This document shows, one piece after another, positions 36,900 through 46,192 of a DNA stretch of 64,000 nt; within the stretch, counting starts at the first letter, position 1; the number at the start of each line of letters is the position of its first letter. The notes below the pieces were generated by a model. That model did no database searches, had not been told where the DNA came from, and saw only the letters and a list, made by a program, of their open reading frames with translations. The stretch is from Uloborus plumipes (taxonomy: Eukaryota; Arthropoda; Arachnida; Araneae; Uloboridae): the NCBI GenBank assembly GCA_038373865.1, contig JAXGGA010002019.1, forward strand, positions 62,001 to 126,000, in the 5' to 3' direction. The position numbers and the translations under genes are program-made.

Positions 36900-38323
36900 C
36901 ACTGCTCGACATTGAAAATGCAACACCAAGAAGGAGTGGTCAGAAATTCATGCAAATTTTGCCGTAGACGCACGTCACTGAGTTATGCAAATGATATGAA
37001 ATGCGCAGCTCTCCGACGCACGTGAAGTAAGATATAAGAGAATGAAGTTGAAAAGTGGGCTATGTTCATGTTGGTTTTTCTGCCAGACTAATTAGCGGAG
37101 AAATTTGGTTTTTGTCTCGAAGGATACGTGTGATAGGAGGAAATGCCACGCCGCGCCGTCCTCAACGAAAACACTTCCAGCATATAGACGACTTTACAAG
37201 GGGTATGGTGATCGGACTGAGAAGGGGAGGTTGGTCCATACGTCAAATTGCAGCTGATACCCACATGGATGCAAGCACTGTGCATCGGCTGTGTCGGAGA
37301 TGGTTGGAAAGAGGAAATGTAGCCACATTGAGGGGTGCAGGTGCAGCCACAGTGACGTCAGACCGCTTGGATCGACGGATTCACCGACAAGCTGTGGCGG
37401 ACCCGCAAGTCACTTGTACGTCGATTCTGCAGCACGTGCAAGGTACCCTGGATGTTCCTGTGTCGACCAGAACCATTTCCCGTCGACTGGTTGCACGTGG
37501 CCTGCAATCACGGCGCCCGCTAAGAAGACTGCCATTGACCTCACAGCACAGACTCCAACGTTTGGAATGGTGCCGGACCAGAGCGACGTGGATGGCAGAA
37601 TGGCAAACCGTAGTGTTCTCAGATGAATCCCGCTTCTGTTTGTCCAGCGATAGTCATCGCATACGTGTGTGGCGTCGACGTGGAGAAAGATCGAATCCGG
37701 CAGTAACTGTGGAACGCCCCACAGCGCGACAACGTGGCATAATGGTTTGGGGCGCTATTGCATACAATTCCGTATCACCTCTAGTTCGTATTCGGGGCAC
37801 TATGACGGCCCAACGATATGTAGATAATGTACTGCGGCCGGTGGCAATCCCCTACCTTCAGGGTCTGCCAAATGCAATTTTTCAACAGGATAACACCTGG
37901 CCTCACAGTGCTCGAATCAGCCAACATGCTCTACGAGGTGTACAGATGCTTTCCTGGCCACCATACTCTCCTGACTTGTCACCAATCGAACATGTGTGGG
38001 ACGTGATTGGACGCCTTTTGCAGAACCTGTCACTGCCTCGTTCAGAAGACGAACTGTGGCAAATGGTTGAAAGGGAATGGAGTGCCATCCTCAGGACACC
38101 ATCCGCAGGCTTATTGACTCCATGCCTAGACGTGTTTCTTCGTGCATCGCTGTGTGCGGTGGTCCTACTTCTTACTGAGCCGACGCCGTCCTCGCTCTAA
38201 ATTTTGCTTATTTATTTTGAAATAAATATCACTTATTGTTTCATGCTGTCTCTGTCGCCTTACCAAATTTCATCAATTTCTGACCGCTCCTTCTTGGTGT
38301 TGCATTTTCAATGTCGAGCAGTG
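36900..38323 (+). mobile_element. Tc1-type transposon, copy 2 (1424 bp)
   Basis: Same inverted ends as copy 1, beginning CACTGCTCGACATTGAAAAT, with TA at 36898-36899 and 38324-38325. Transposase on the plus strand. It is inserted in the spacer beside the piggyBac-like MITE. Confidence 0.95.
37055..38200 (+). pseudogene. Tc1-type transposase with damaged start and tail (copy 2)
   Basis: The long frame holds the HTH region and a full catalytic triad: Asp190 (SDESRF), Asp279 (FQQDN) and Glu312 (SPIEHVWD), numbered from the frame's first codon, which is GTG. Compared with copy 1 there is a 5-base insertion right after the native ATG (37143), putting that ATG out of frame. The next in-frame Met is residue 51, inside the HTH. 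Near 38088 one C is missing, so the last 43 residues are out of frame and RGGPTSY is lost. Catalytic residues are intact but a normal protein is unlikely. Asp279-Glu312 spacing is 32 residues. Confidence 0.92.
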
Positions 38324-38325
38324 TA

Positions 38326-38475
38326 CATTAGCTACCAGTTTTTGGGCGCACTCAGGTTCTGTAAGATGATATGTGCCCTAGCTCTGTTACTTCTTATTCC
38401 GGACTGGTGAGTTCTAAAAAGAATGAAACTGCAGTCTCTGGATAGAATAACCGAGCTGACGGCCTATTGCATGCA
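38326..38475. repeat. Right arm of the inverted repeat around Tc1 copy 2
   Basis: Contains TTAGCTACCAG, then CTGCAGTCTCTGGATAGAAT with AACCGAG, the complement of the left arm at 36255-36368 with about five mismatches in 30. Sequence between (GGGCGCACTCAGGTTCTGTA and onward) has no counterpart on the left, so the arms are unequal. Confidence 0.5.
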
Positions 38476-38479
38476 TATG

Positions 38480-39474
38480 CATATGTTTCTATTCCGATCA
38501 TTTTTTGTATCATATATTGAAAGTAAGAATAAAGGTTATTTGTGATTATTTTACTGAAACACGGGCATAAAAAGTGGCGTTTTTTTCTTCTTTTTTCTAT
38601 CTGATTTTTACAATACGTCTATACTATTTGCATGCACACAAATTTTTAAGCTTTAAATCAGGTTTATCAAAAGGATCTAAGGGTCATTGAAAACTATTCT
38701 TGACAGGTTTTTTTTTTCTTTTTATTATTGCTTACTTCTAAACTTTTTTTTTTTTTTTTTTGCAATTTGATTTTTTTGGATGATTAAATTCAGATGATGG
38801 TATGTTTTTCCCCTATCACAAAACATTTCCAAAAACTGTATCGTATTGGACGCCGGAAAAACATACACTAGAAATACAAACTATTATGCAGTTTCGTGAA
38901 ACTGACTTATTTTACTAATATTAAATGTTATACGTACTGTTTCATTAAAACAACTGTTTTGATAATCTTTATTTTTTCACGTTAACTGACATAGGAATAT
39001 AGTAAACACAATACCTCAGGATATTCATAATTAAAATAAGCAGTATTTTGACTGTTCTCTGCGACTTCTGGAATTTCATTTGTGAATGCCCTCTGGTCAT
39101 GTGTGTCAAGAGTTTTTCTGTTGCACAAATATTCAATGCAGTAGCATTCCGGCAGCCATTCGTATTTTCATATCTCGGAAAAATAGCGAGGGTAATGTTA
39201 TTATTTCCGAAACATGATGAAGATTAGGTGACATTTGAATTGCAACGGATTTAGTAATTACTGGAAAATTATTTTGAATAAAATACAACTACATTCGAGC
39301 TCGCTTATTAGAATATCTGTTAAAGGAATATCCAGCTTAATACAATAATGTTCAATGAGCTAAACCGTTGTCATTCATTATTTTAATTACGGATAGTGGA
39401 ATTTTCGCTTCATAGAATATGTTTTTGTGGAAAAATAGCTATTCCATTAAGAGGGCTCGAGTGTGTCTTTATAA
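38480..39474. other. No gene recognised
   Basis: AT-rich spacer with T runs near 38708 and 38745. Confidence 0.4.
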
Positions 39475-39497
39475 TCTATACTAATCTTCTATATATA

Positions 39498-40148
39498 CAG
39501 GGTGTCCACTCCAATCGTGGACCAATAGCTAATTTCTAAACCGTTAGAGATAAGCATATAGTTTATTTAGGAAAAAATCTCCAAATTACGAAAGGAATTT
39601 TGGGTCTATTCAATGTTTTTCAAAAAATCAAATTTTGGAAGAGTTACGAAATTTAAATTTTTATACAGCCCCCCAGTCCTATCAATCATATTTAGTAAAA
39701 CATTCCTGACACTGTAACGCTTAAAACTTAAAAAAAATCACTGTTCTACGACAAAAATTGACCGAGTTATGACGTTTTGAAAAATCAAGATTTTGAAGGA
39801 TTTCGCAAACGGTCCCTTAAGCGATCTCTCGATGACGCCATAAAACAATGCAAAATCTTGATTTTTCAAAACGTCATAACTCGGTCAATTTTTGTGGTAG
39901 AAGAGTGATTTTTTTTTAGTTTTAAGCGTTACAGTGTCAAGAATGTTTTACTAAATATGATTGATAGGACTGGGGGGCTGTATAAAAATTTAAATTTCGT
40001 AACTCTTTCAAAATTTGATTTTTTGAAAAACATTGAATAGACCCAAAATTCCTTTCGTAATTTGGAGATTTTTTCCTAAATAAACTATATGGTTATCTCT
40101 AACGGTTTAGAAATTAACTATTGGTCCACGATTGGAGTGGACACCCTG
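39498..40148. mobile_element. Palindromic MITE H, copy 2 (651 bp)
   Basis: Same CAGGGTGTCCACTCC ends as copy 1, flanked by TA (39496-39497, 40149-40150). Arms are 39498-39795 and 39851-40148. The unpaired centre reads as the reverse complement of copy 1's centre, so the copies are simply in opposite orientations. It entered the Helitron about 23 bases from its 5' terminus and is younger than it. Confidence 0.9.
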
Positions 40149-40725
40149 TATAAAAGAAAGTCGTGTTAGTTACACTATTTATAACTCAAGAACGGCTATA
40201 CCGATATGGCTAAAAATTGGTGGGTAGGTAGCTTAGAACCAGGAGACGGACATAGGCTATAATTTATGTGTGTCAGTTGCATAAATAGAAAAAAAGTCCT
40301 ATTGACTAAGCCTTTTTTGACACCTCCATGGTTGACGACATTAAGCACACTTTCTGGCAGCTTCCGAAGCGCTGTAAACAGGTTGTAAGTTAGCGGTGCG
40401 TTGAGTGTTATTTGACTTTTTTGTGAAGTAAATTATAAACAAACGCGTTACTTCCCTTGAAATTTATATGTGATAAGCTGTCAGAAACGATTTATCACTT
40501 AAGAGTTTTTACGCCTCTGAGGCTGAGAGGTGGAAAGCGCTTGGTGGGATAGCTCCTGGACAGCAGGTAAAGAGTTTGTTCTTTTTCTTACTATTAAATC
40601 TACAAAAGTTTGTTTGGATGGATTTATGGATGGAGCAGTCAGTTGATAAGCAGTCCGAAAAAATTATCTTTTTAACTAAGCCTTTTTTTGAGCCTCTGTC
40701 GCCGAGCGACATGGAGCACATGTTC

Positions 40726-41269
40726 TGACAGCTTCTGGAAGATGAAGCCACCAACTATCCAATTGAATTTTTAAACTCCTTGGATGTGCCTGGATTAGCA
40801 CCGCACAATTTACGCCTAAAGGTTGACTCCGTAGTAATCATGCTTCGAAACATAAACCAACCAAAACTGTGCAACGGTACGCGTTTGGTGGTTAGAAAAT
40901 TGATGAACAATGTAATTTACGTTACAATACTGAAAAAAAAATTCAAAGGTGAGGAAGTTCTCATTCCGAGGATCCCTATGATCACAACCGATGTACCGTT
41001 TGAATTTAAAAGACTTCAATTTCCGATCCGTCTTGCATTTGACATGAACATCAATAAATCACAAGGTCAATCCTTAAAAGTTTGGTTTTAATCTAGAACA
41101 TCACTGTTTTTCCCATAGTCAATTATATGTAGCATGTTCACGGGTCGGAAGACCATCTGCGTTGCTTGTTTTTGCGCCTGATAATAAAACAAAAAATGTT
41201 GTGTATCACAAGGTACTTAAGCGAAGAGCAACCTATGTACTAAAATACAGAAACAAGAATGAATGATTA
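40726..41269 (+). pseudogene. Helitron PIF1-like helicase, C-terminal fragment
   Basis: An open frame from about 40726 through 41091 gives EDEATNYPIEFLNSLDVPGL, PHNLRLKVDSVVIMLRN, CNGTRLVV and FDMNINKSQGQSL, the conserved end of Helitron helicases (LK.G..V.L.RN, CNGTRL, TINKSQGQ). After a break near 41091, frame pieces read QLYVACSRVGRPSALLVFAP. The N-terminal Walker motifs, the Rep domain and most of the protein are missing. A stop (TGA near 40717) closes the upstream frame. Confidence 0.85.
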
Positions 41270-41383
41270 ATGTAGGTACTTACTTTTTTTTTTTGTATTT
41301 TCTAATAAAAAAATATCAATAAATTCACAAATTTGCTTATTTATTGCCTTTAAGGCGGAACAGAGTTCGCCGCGTCAGCTAGT

Positions 41384-42575
41384 AATACATATAAAGCGTA
41401 AGAGTTTGTTTGAACGTGGTAATCCCAGGAACTACTGGTTTGAATTGAAAAATTTTTTTTGTGTTGAATAGTCCATTTAGTCAGGAAATCTTTATGCTGT
41501 ATAACATTACGCTATAGGTAAAGGGTTATTATTATAGCTTAAAAACAATAATGGCCGAAAAGCACAAGCGAATTAGTTTCCACTCTTTTCGAGAGATGGC
41601 GTTCATGAAAAATATTGTTTTTGGCATCTATGTGTAGGGGGCGCTGGTTGACAATGCCGCTGACTTGCAGGCCCATGTGATAGGCTCTTTACAAAATGGT
41701 TGTCTTCAGCAAATTAATTTTTGAATGCGTGTTTATTCAATATTCTTTTTCGATTATAGTACGAAGAAATTATTTTTTCTCATTTTTTGCTCAAGTTTTG
41801 TTAATTTTTTGCTCTGAGATAGCCAGTTCAACGCTGGGCCACGCAGTTAGTTCAATTAGAAAAGTTCAATATTAAAAATGTTTGTCACTATACATATTCA
41901 GAAGTTATTATTCGGCAAACCGCTGTTTTCATTTGGTTTTGAAAAGTCTTTGAAAAAATGTTCAACTGAGCATAAAGATTTTACGCACGAGAATTGCACT
42001 GCACAATTTCTACTGAGTTCCTGTAATTCAAAGTATATCATCAAAGAGTTAATTTGCCACTCGAAACGAAATATTCTAAATGCTTTAACGCTTTTCTTAA
42101 AAATGAAAGGCAGAATAATTACAGAAGAATTAATGTGATGGTATTTTTATTACTTAAATGCTTAATGCATATTAAAAGTAAGAACTGCGGAATTTATATA
42201 TTCAGATAAATATCTCGCTAACATTAAATAAACGAAGCGGTATAAGGCAAAAACTTCAAAAATATAAGACTTCAATAGCTATGCAACGTTAGGCTAACAC
42301 AAAGTAAATCTTCTGAATAGAAAAATTAAAATTCTATAGTAGCTCTTTCGTTTAAACAAAAAAATAATAACTTCTTAGACAAAGTAAAATTATCATTTGC
42401 ACAAGATAAGATACTATTTTTAAACAGTAAACGAAATAAAATAATAAGCAATTCAAGTCATTTAAATTACATTGAATTCCTTTTCCCAAGCTCAAAGCCC
42501 CATGCGTTCATGTACTTAGAAAAAAAGTTAACGCTACAAAAATAAACATCTTAGTGCAGTGTAGTACACTCTCAC
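41384..42575. other. No gene recognised
   Basis: AT-rich. The 86-codon frame at 41878-42138 starts with ATG and has mixed composition (MFVTIHIQKLLFGKPLFSFG) but resembles nothing I know. Confidence 0.35.
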
Positions 42576-42579
42576 TTAA

Positions 42580-43086
42580 CCCATTAATGCCTGACATTTT
42601 TTCCCAAAGATATTTTGTACACTTGTTACAAACAGTGCTTAATGAACAGAAAAATAATTTTTAAAAAATATCATGTAAAAAATTTTTTTTTATTAAAGAA
42701 AGAAAAATCGTCCTTTAAAAGTTACGATAGACAACAGAGGGTACAAACTTTTTTTACTAAAATTTTTTTCTGCCTACGATATAATATTTAAAAAGAAATT
42801 TTATAAGAAGAAATAAAATCAGTAATTAATATAAACTGGGAAGTTGGGAATAACTTTGAAAATTTAGCTATTTTTCTTGAGATTGTGAACGATGTTTAAT
42901 TTTTGATAAAGATCATAATAAAATTGCTACAGAACACACTTTACAATGGTTATGGTGCTGCAACATGTTAATAATGAATTAAAACAATACCAAAGTAATA
43001 AGTGAACGCTATTGTTTGGTTAAAGTGTTCATTTTTGGGAAATTCAGACCCCTTTTTTGGACCGTCCCTAAAAAGGGACGCTAGGG
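42580..43086. mobile_element. piggyBac-like MITE, copy 2 (507 bp)
   Basis: Flanked by TTAA (42576-42579, 43087-43090), inverted relative to copy 1. One end is CCCATTAATGCCTGAC. The other has lost the inner ATTAATGCC stretch and reads GGGACGCTAGGG. Interior identity with copy 1 is clear but reduced, so this is an older insertion. Confidence 0.82.
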
Positions 43087-43090
43087 TTAA

Positions 43091-43649
43091 TCGGCATCAA
43101 TAAAATCAAATTAATATGTTTGTCATTTAAAAACTGCTGCAAATGTTGAACAAATAAGTTGAAAAATAAAAGAGTGCTACCGTTCATTTATAAAAAGGTT
43201 TTCATAATTTTAATTGCATCCACAATTGGTTTCAATTTTCATTAGCTCTTTTAAGTTTTTAATTCTTTTAAGAGTGGGGAAGATGCTTAGTTGTGAAAAA
43301 ATTAATTTCATTGAGAATTTTCACCTTACTGCTCTAATAAGATATTTAAAAGAATACATGCAAGTTATCGAACATTCTTCGAGGTAGTATGTTTTTCTCT
43401 CTTTTTCTCTCTTTCCTGTATGAAACACTTTTTTGAGAAGTATGTTATTGATTTTAAATCTTTAAAATATGGCCAAAAATTCAATATTCCAACAATTTAG
43501 ACTCACACACAAATTAAGACAATTCAAGAAATTCTCAAACTTGAGCTTTAGTTTAGGGGCGATTCAGTTAATTTGATTTTTATTTAAGTTAATAATGAAT
43601 GAAACGCAGTACAACCATAATTAATAACCTCTTTTTTTCCTATTCAATC
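43091..43649. other. No gene recognised
   Basis: AT-rich spacer between the MITE and the Tc1 pseudogene. Confidence 0.4.
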
Positions 43650-44110
43650 TCAAATGTGCTCGATTCGGTGACGGTCCAGTAACTCCCTTGACCAGTCCAA
43701 AAATTTGATTTTCTTAGCTTTTTCTTTTGTAGGCGTGACAGGGATCATTATCCTGCTAAAACACATCCACACGGCAACTTTTTACTAGATTATGGCAGAA
43801 TATGATGTCTTAAAATATTTCTACCAACATTTTGAGACATAATCATCTACGAGTAGATTTGTAAAAAGGCGCGACGTTATGATTATGGAAACCTCCCTAG
43901 GTCATTACTCTGATTCATTTCCATGCTTCACTCTTGAACGTTGCATAAGAGATCCATTATGATGGCTATAAAACACTAAATAAAGCATCAGCCAAGATTC
44001 ACGAGCAAATTGGATTGGATTTAATCCTCCGAAGAACTTTCCTCTGATCATTGGTTGTACTTGTTTTGTACTCCATAACAGTTTCTTCTGATTCCCTCTA
44101 TTAGTGATGC
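43650..44110 (-). pseudogene. Old Tc1/mariner transposase remnant
   Basis: Minus-strand pieces recall a Tc1 transposase: RVKHGNESE (cf. VKHGGGS, near 43920), QDNDPCHA after a stop (cf. FQQDNDPKH, near 43750) and, in another frame, LDWSRELLDRHRIEH (cf. LDWPSQSPDLNPIEH, near 43670). Order and spacing fit DD34E. Several stops and frameshifts are present. It is unlike the Tc1 pair at 13 and 37 kb in sequence. Terminal repeats were not found. Confidence 0.7.
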
Positions 44111-44455
44111 CGAAGTTTTCCTTCTGGGGGGGGGGGAGTCATAATAGTCTGTACATGTTATGACCCCTATGGCTGCCACGTTAGGATTCGACATATGTGT
44201 CAAAACCTTTGAGTCAAACCTTCGAGAGGATGCGCCAAGACCTTCGAGAGGAGAGAGGGCCTTCTGGGCTCTCCTTCCCTAAAATGAGTCACTACATCAC
44301 CTCAATGATTTGAATAGCGTTTTTGTTTAGATCAGCAACTATCTTTTTGCATTTAACCTTTAAATTTTAGAAACTTCTTGGAATATGAGTACGTAATGCA
44401 ATTCTGCGTACTTGCGCAAAACTATCGAAATTATAAATTAATTTACATGCAGCTC

Positions 44456-44600
44456 GTATAAAAAGAAAATAACTAATTAGAATGTGAAACGTATAAAAAG
44501 AAAATAGCTAACTTAACATGTGAAACGTACAAAGATAAAATAACTTACTTAACATGTGAAACGTATAAAAAAAGAAAATAATTAACTAAACCATGTGAAA
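44456..44600. repeat. Four tandem units of about 36 bp
   Basis: Each unit is a variant of GTATAAAAAGAAAATAACTA followed by ACTTAACATGTGAAAC. Units are diverged, with no element ends around them. Confidence 0.8.
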
Positions 44601-45040
44601 GCCAATGTATGGGAGCTTGAATCTTTATTTTTCGTATATCTCTTGTATCTTATGCTCTACTCTGAACAAACTGAGGTTTGTGTGCGTGATAATATCACAT
44701 CTGGCTAGTATAAAAATCCTACATTTTTACCAGATGGTCTCAAAACTTCTGCTTTCAAACTTTTAAACAAATCTTTGGTATTTGCTAAATTATTTTTTTT
44801 TTCACGTGTCACTAAGTGTGATGTAGGATGATTAATGTAACAAGTTACTGATCTGTATCAATAAGAACGTTGCGAGCTAATCTTTTATTTGGGTAAACTT
44901 ACGTATTAAACAAAGTGGAGCAAGACTCAAGACAAAGTTTAGGAAAAGGTTCTGTCGTGAAAACACATAGAAGTAACATTTTGTATTGCAGGGAAGCATT
45001 TCATGTATTCTTAAATCTCTTTTCAATAGCATAGATTGCA

Positions 45041-45390
45041 TTTATCATTCATTTATTCACGTACAATTTGCAAACATGTGTGTAACCGTGCATCATCTTC
45101 TTCATTCTCAAGAACACAAATTATCGGTTTATGATGACTAAAATAAATAATGAAAAATGTCTTTCTAAATTTTCTAGGAACCTTGCAAAAACTGCATGAA
45201 CGTTCCATAACGTGTGGTTGTATTCTGTTGGTGAATTGATTCATTCCCAAGGATAGATTCTCTTCTAGAAACTGAATTAATTTTTTGCATAGTCTGAAAC
45301 AACATTAATTTTTAAGTCTTCTCCCAGAACAGTAGGAATTTCACTGAGCTTTACTCCAAGTTCTGCTGCCTTCACTGCTGTATATGGAAT
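45041..45390 (-). CDS. Possible terminal exon of an unrecognised gene
   Basis: On the minus strand, a pyrimidine-rich tract ending in CCATATACAG (near 45380) looks like a splice acceptor. It is followed by a frame reading VKAAELGVKLSEIPTVLGED, LKINVVSDYAKN and a stop at 45277-45279. About 230 bases later comes AATAAA at about 45046-45052. Acceptor, protein-like frame and polyadenylation signal are in the right order. I do not recognise the protein. The frame is open upstream to an ATG at 45468, so a single-exon origin is also possible. Confidence 0.3.
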
Positions 45391-46192
45391 AAGTGCAGGT
45401 AAGTGAACTAGATACTTTTTGCAATACTGTGATTCGTAGCAATATATTATACAATGATTATAATTCATTAAACATTTTTTATGACATTCTGCTTACAACT
45501 TCTTCACAGATTTGTCATAGAGATGACAAAGGATTTCGTTTGTTAGGCATACTTACAGCAACATTGTATATCTAAATAAAGAAAAAACATTATAGGGTCA
45601 TTCCATATAAAATCAACAAATTTTCAGAAATTTCCGTGCCGCACCATTTTTGATTTTGATCATACTTGGTAGGAAATATGCACCAATATTCTGTACCTCC
45701 AAACTGTTTTATTTTTTTCTCGAAAAAATTTTATTCTCGAGATATAGCCATTTTTTTGTTCCGCCGATGAATAAAATTCGGCATTTTTGATCTTTTTTCT
45801 AACAGTTCTGGTAAATTTACTTAAAGTGGTAGAAAGATCAAACATGGCTTATTTTGAAGCTAAAAGAATGAATTTTTATTTGTGCATAAAAAGAAACGGT
45901 TTGGGTTAAGCCTAAATATAAATTTTCCCGTGTCAATTCACGGTTCAAAAAGTGCCGTTTTCGTCATTTCAAGCATGAAAAAATATATGAAGGACTGACA
46001 GTGGGGTTCTAATTTTTTTTCTCTTGCACCCAGTTATTGATACTAGAAGCACAGAAAAACATTAGATGATGCCAGTAGTCTTTCATTATGAAAAAATTGC
46101 TTAAACGTGAGAAAAAATGAAAATTGGCCTTTTTCACTCCCCAAAAACGACCTGTGGAACGGGTAGTAAAAATATACAAATGCATGGAGTAA

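Larger units (their letters stand above)
39475..41382 (+). mobile_element. Helitron with helicase tail, split by a palindromic MITE
   Basis: The 5' end TCTATACTAATCTTC follows A. After the MITE the sequence resumes with TATAACTCAAGAACGGCTAT and GGTGGGTAGGTAGCTTAGAA, which I recognise as common to arthropod Helitron 5' regions. The 3' end has a hairpin (GGCGGAAC, AGA, GTTCGCC) and CTAG at 41379-41382 followed by T. Rolling-circle transposons of this class encode a Rep/helicase, of which only the helicase end is left here, so it is internally deleted. Confidence 0.82.

Noticed and set aside
36388..43086. A transcription terminator from the CGTCCC...GGGACG palindromes
   Set aside because: They are parts of two copies of a TTAA-flanked MITE; bacterial-style terminators do not apply.
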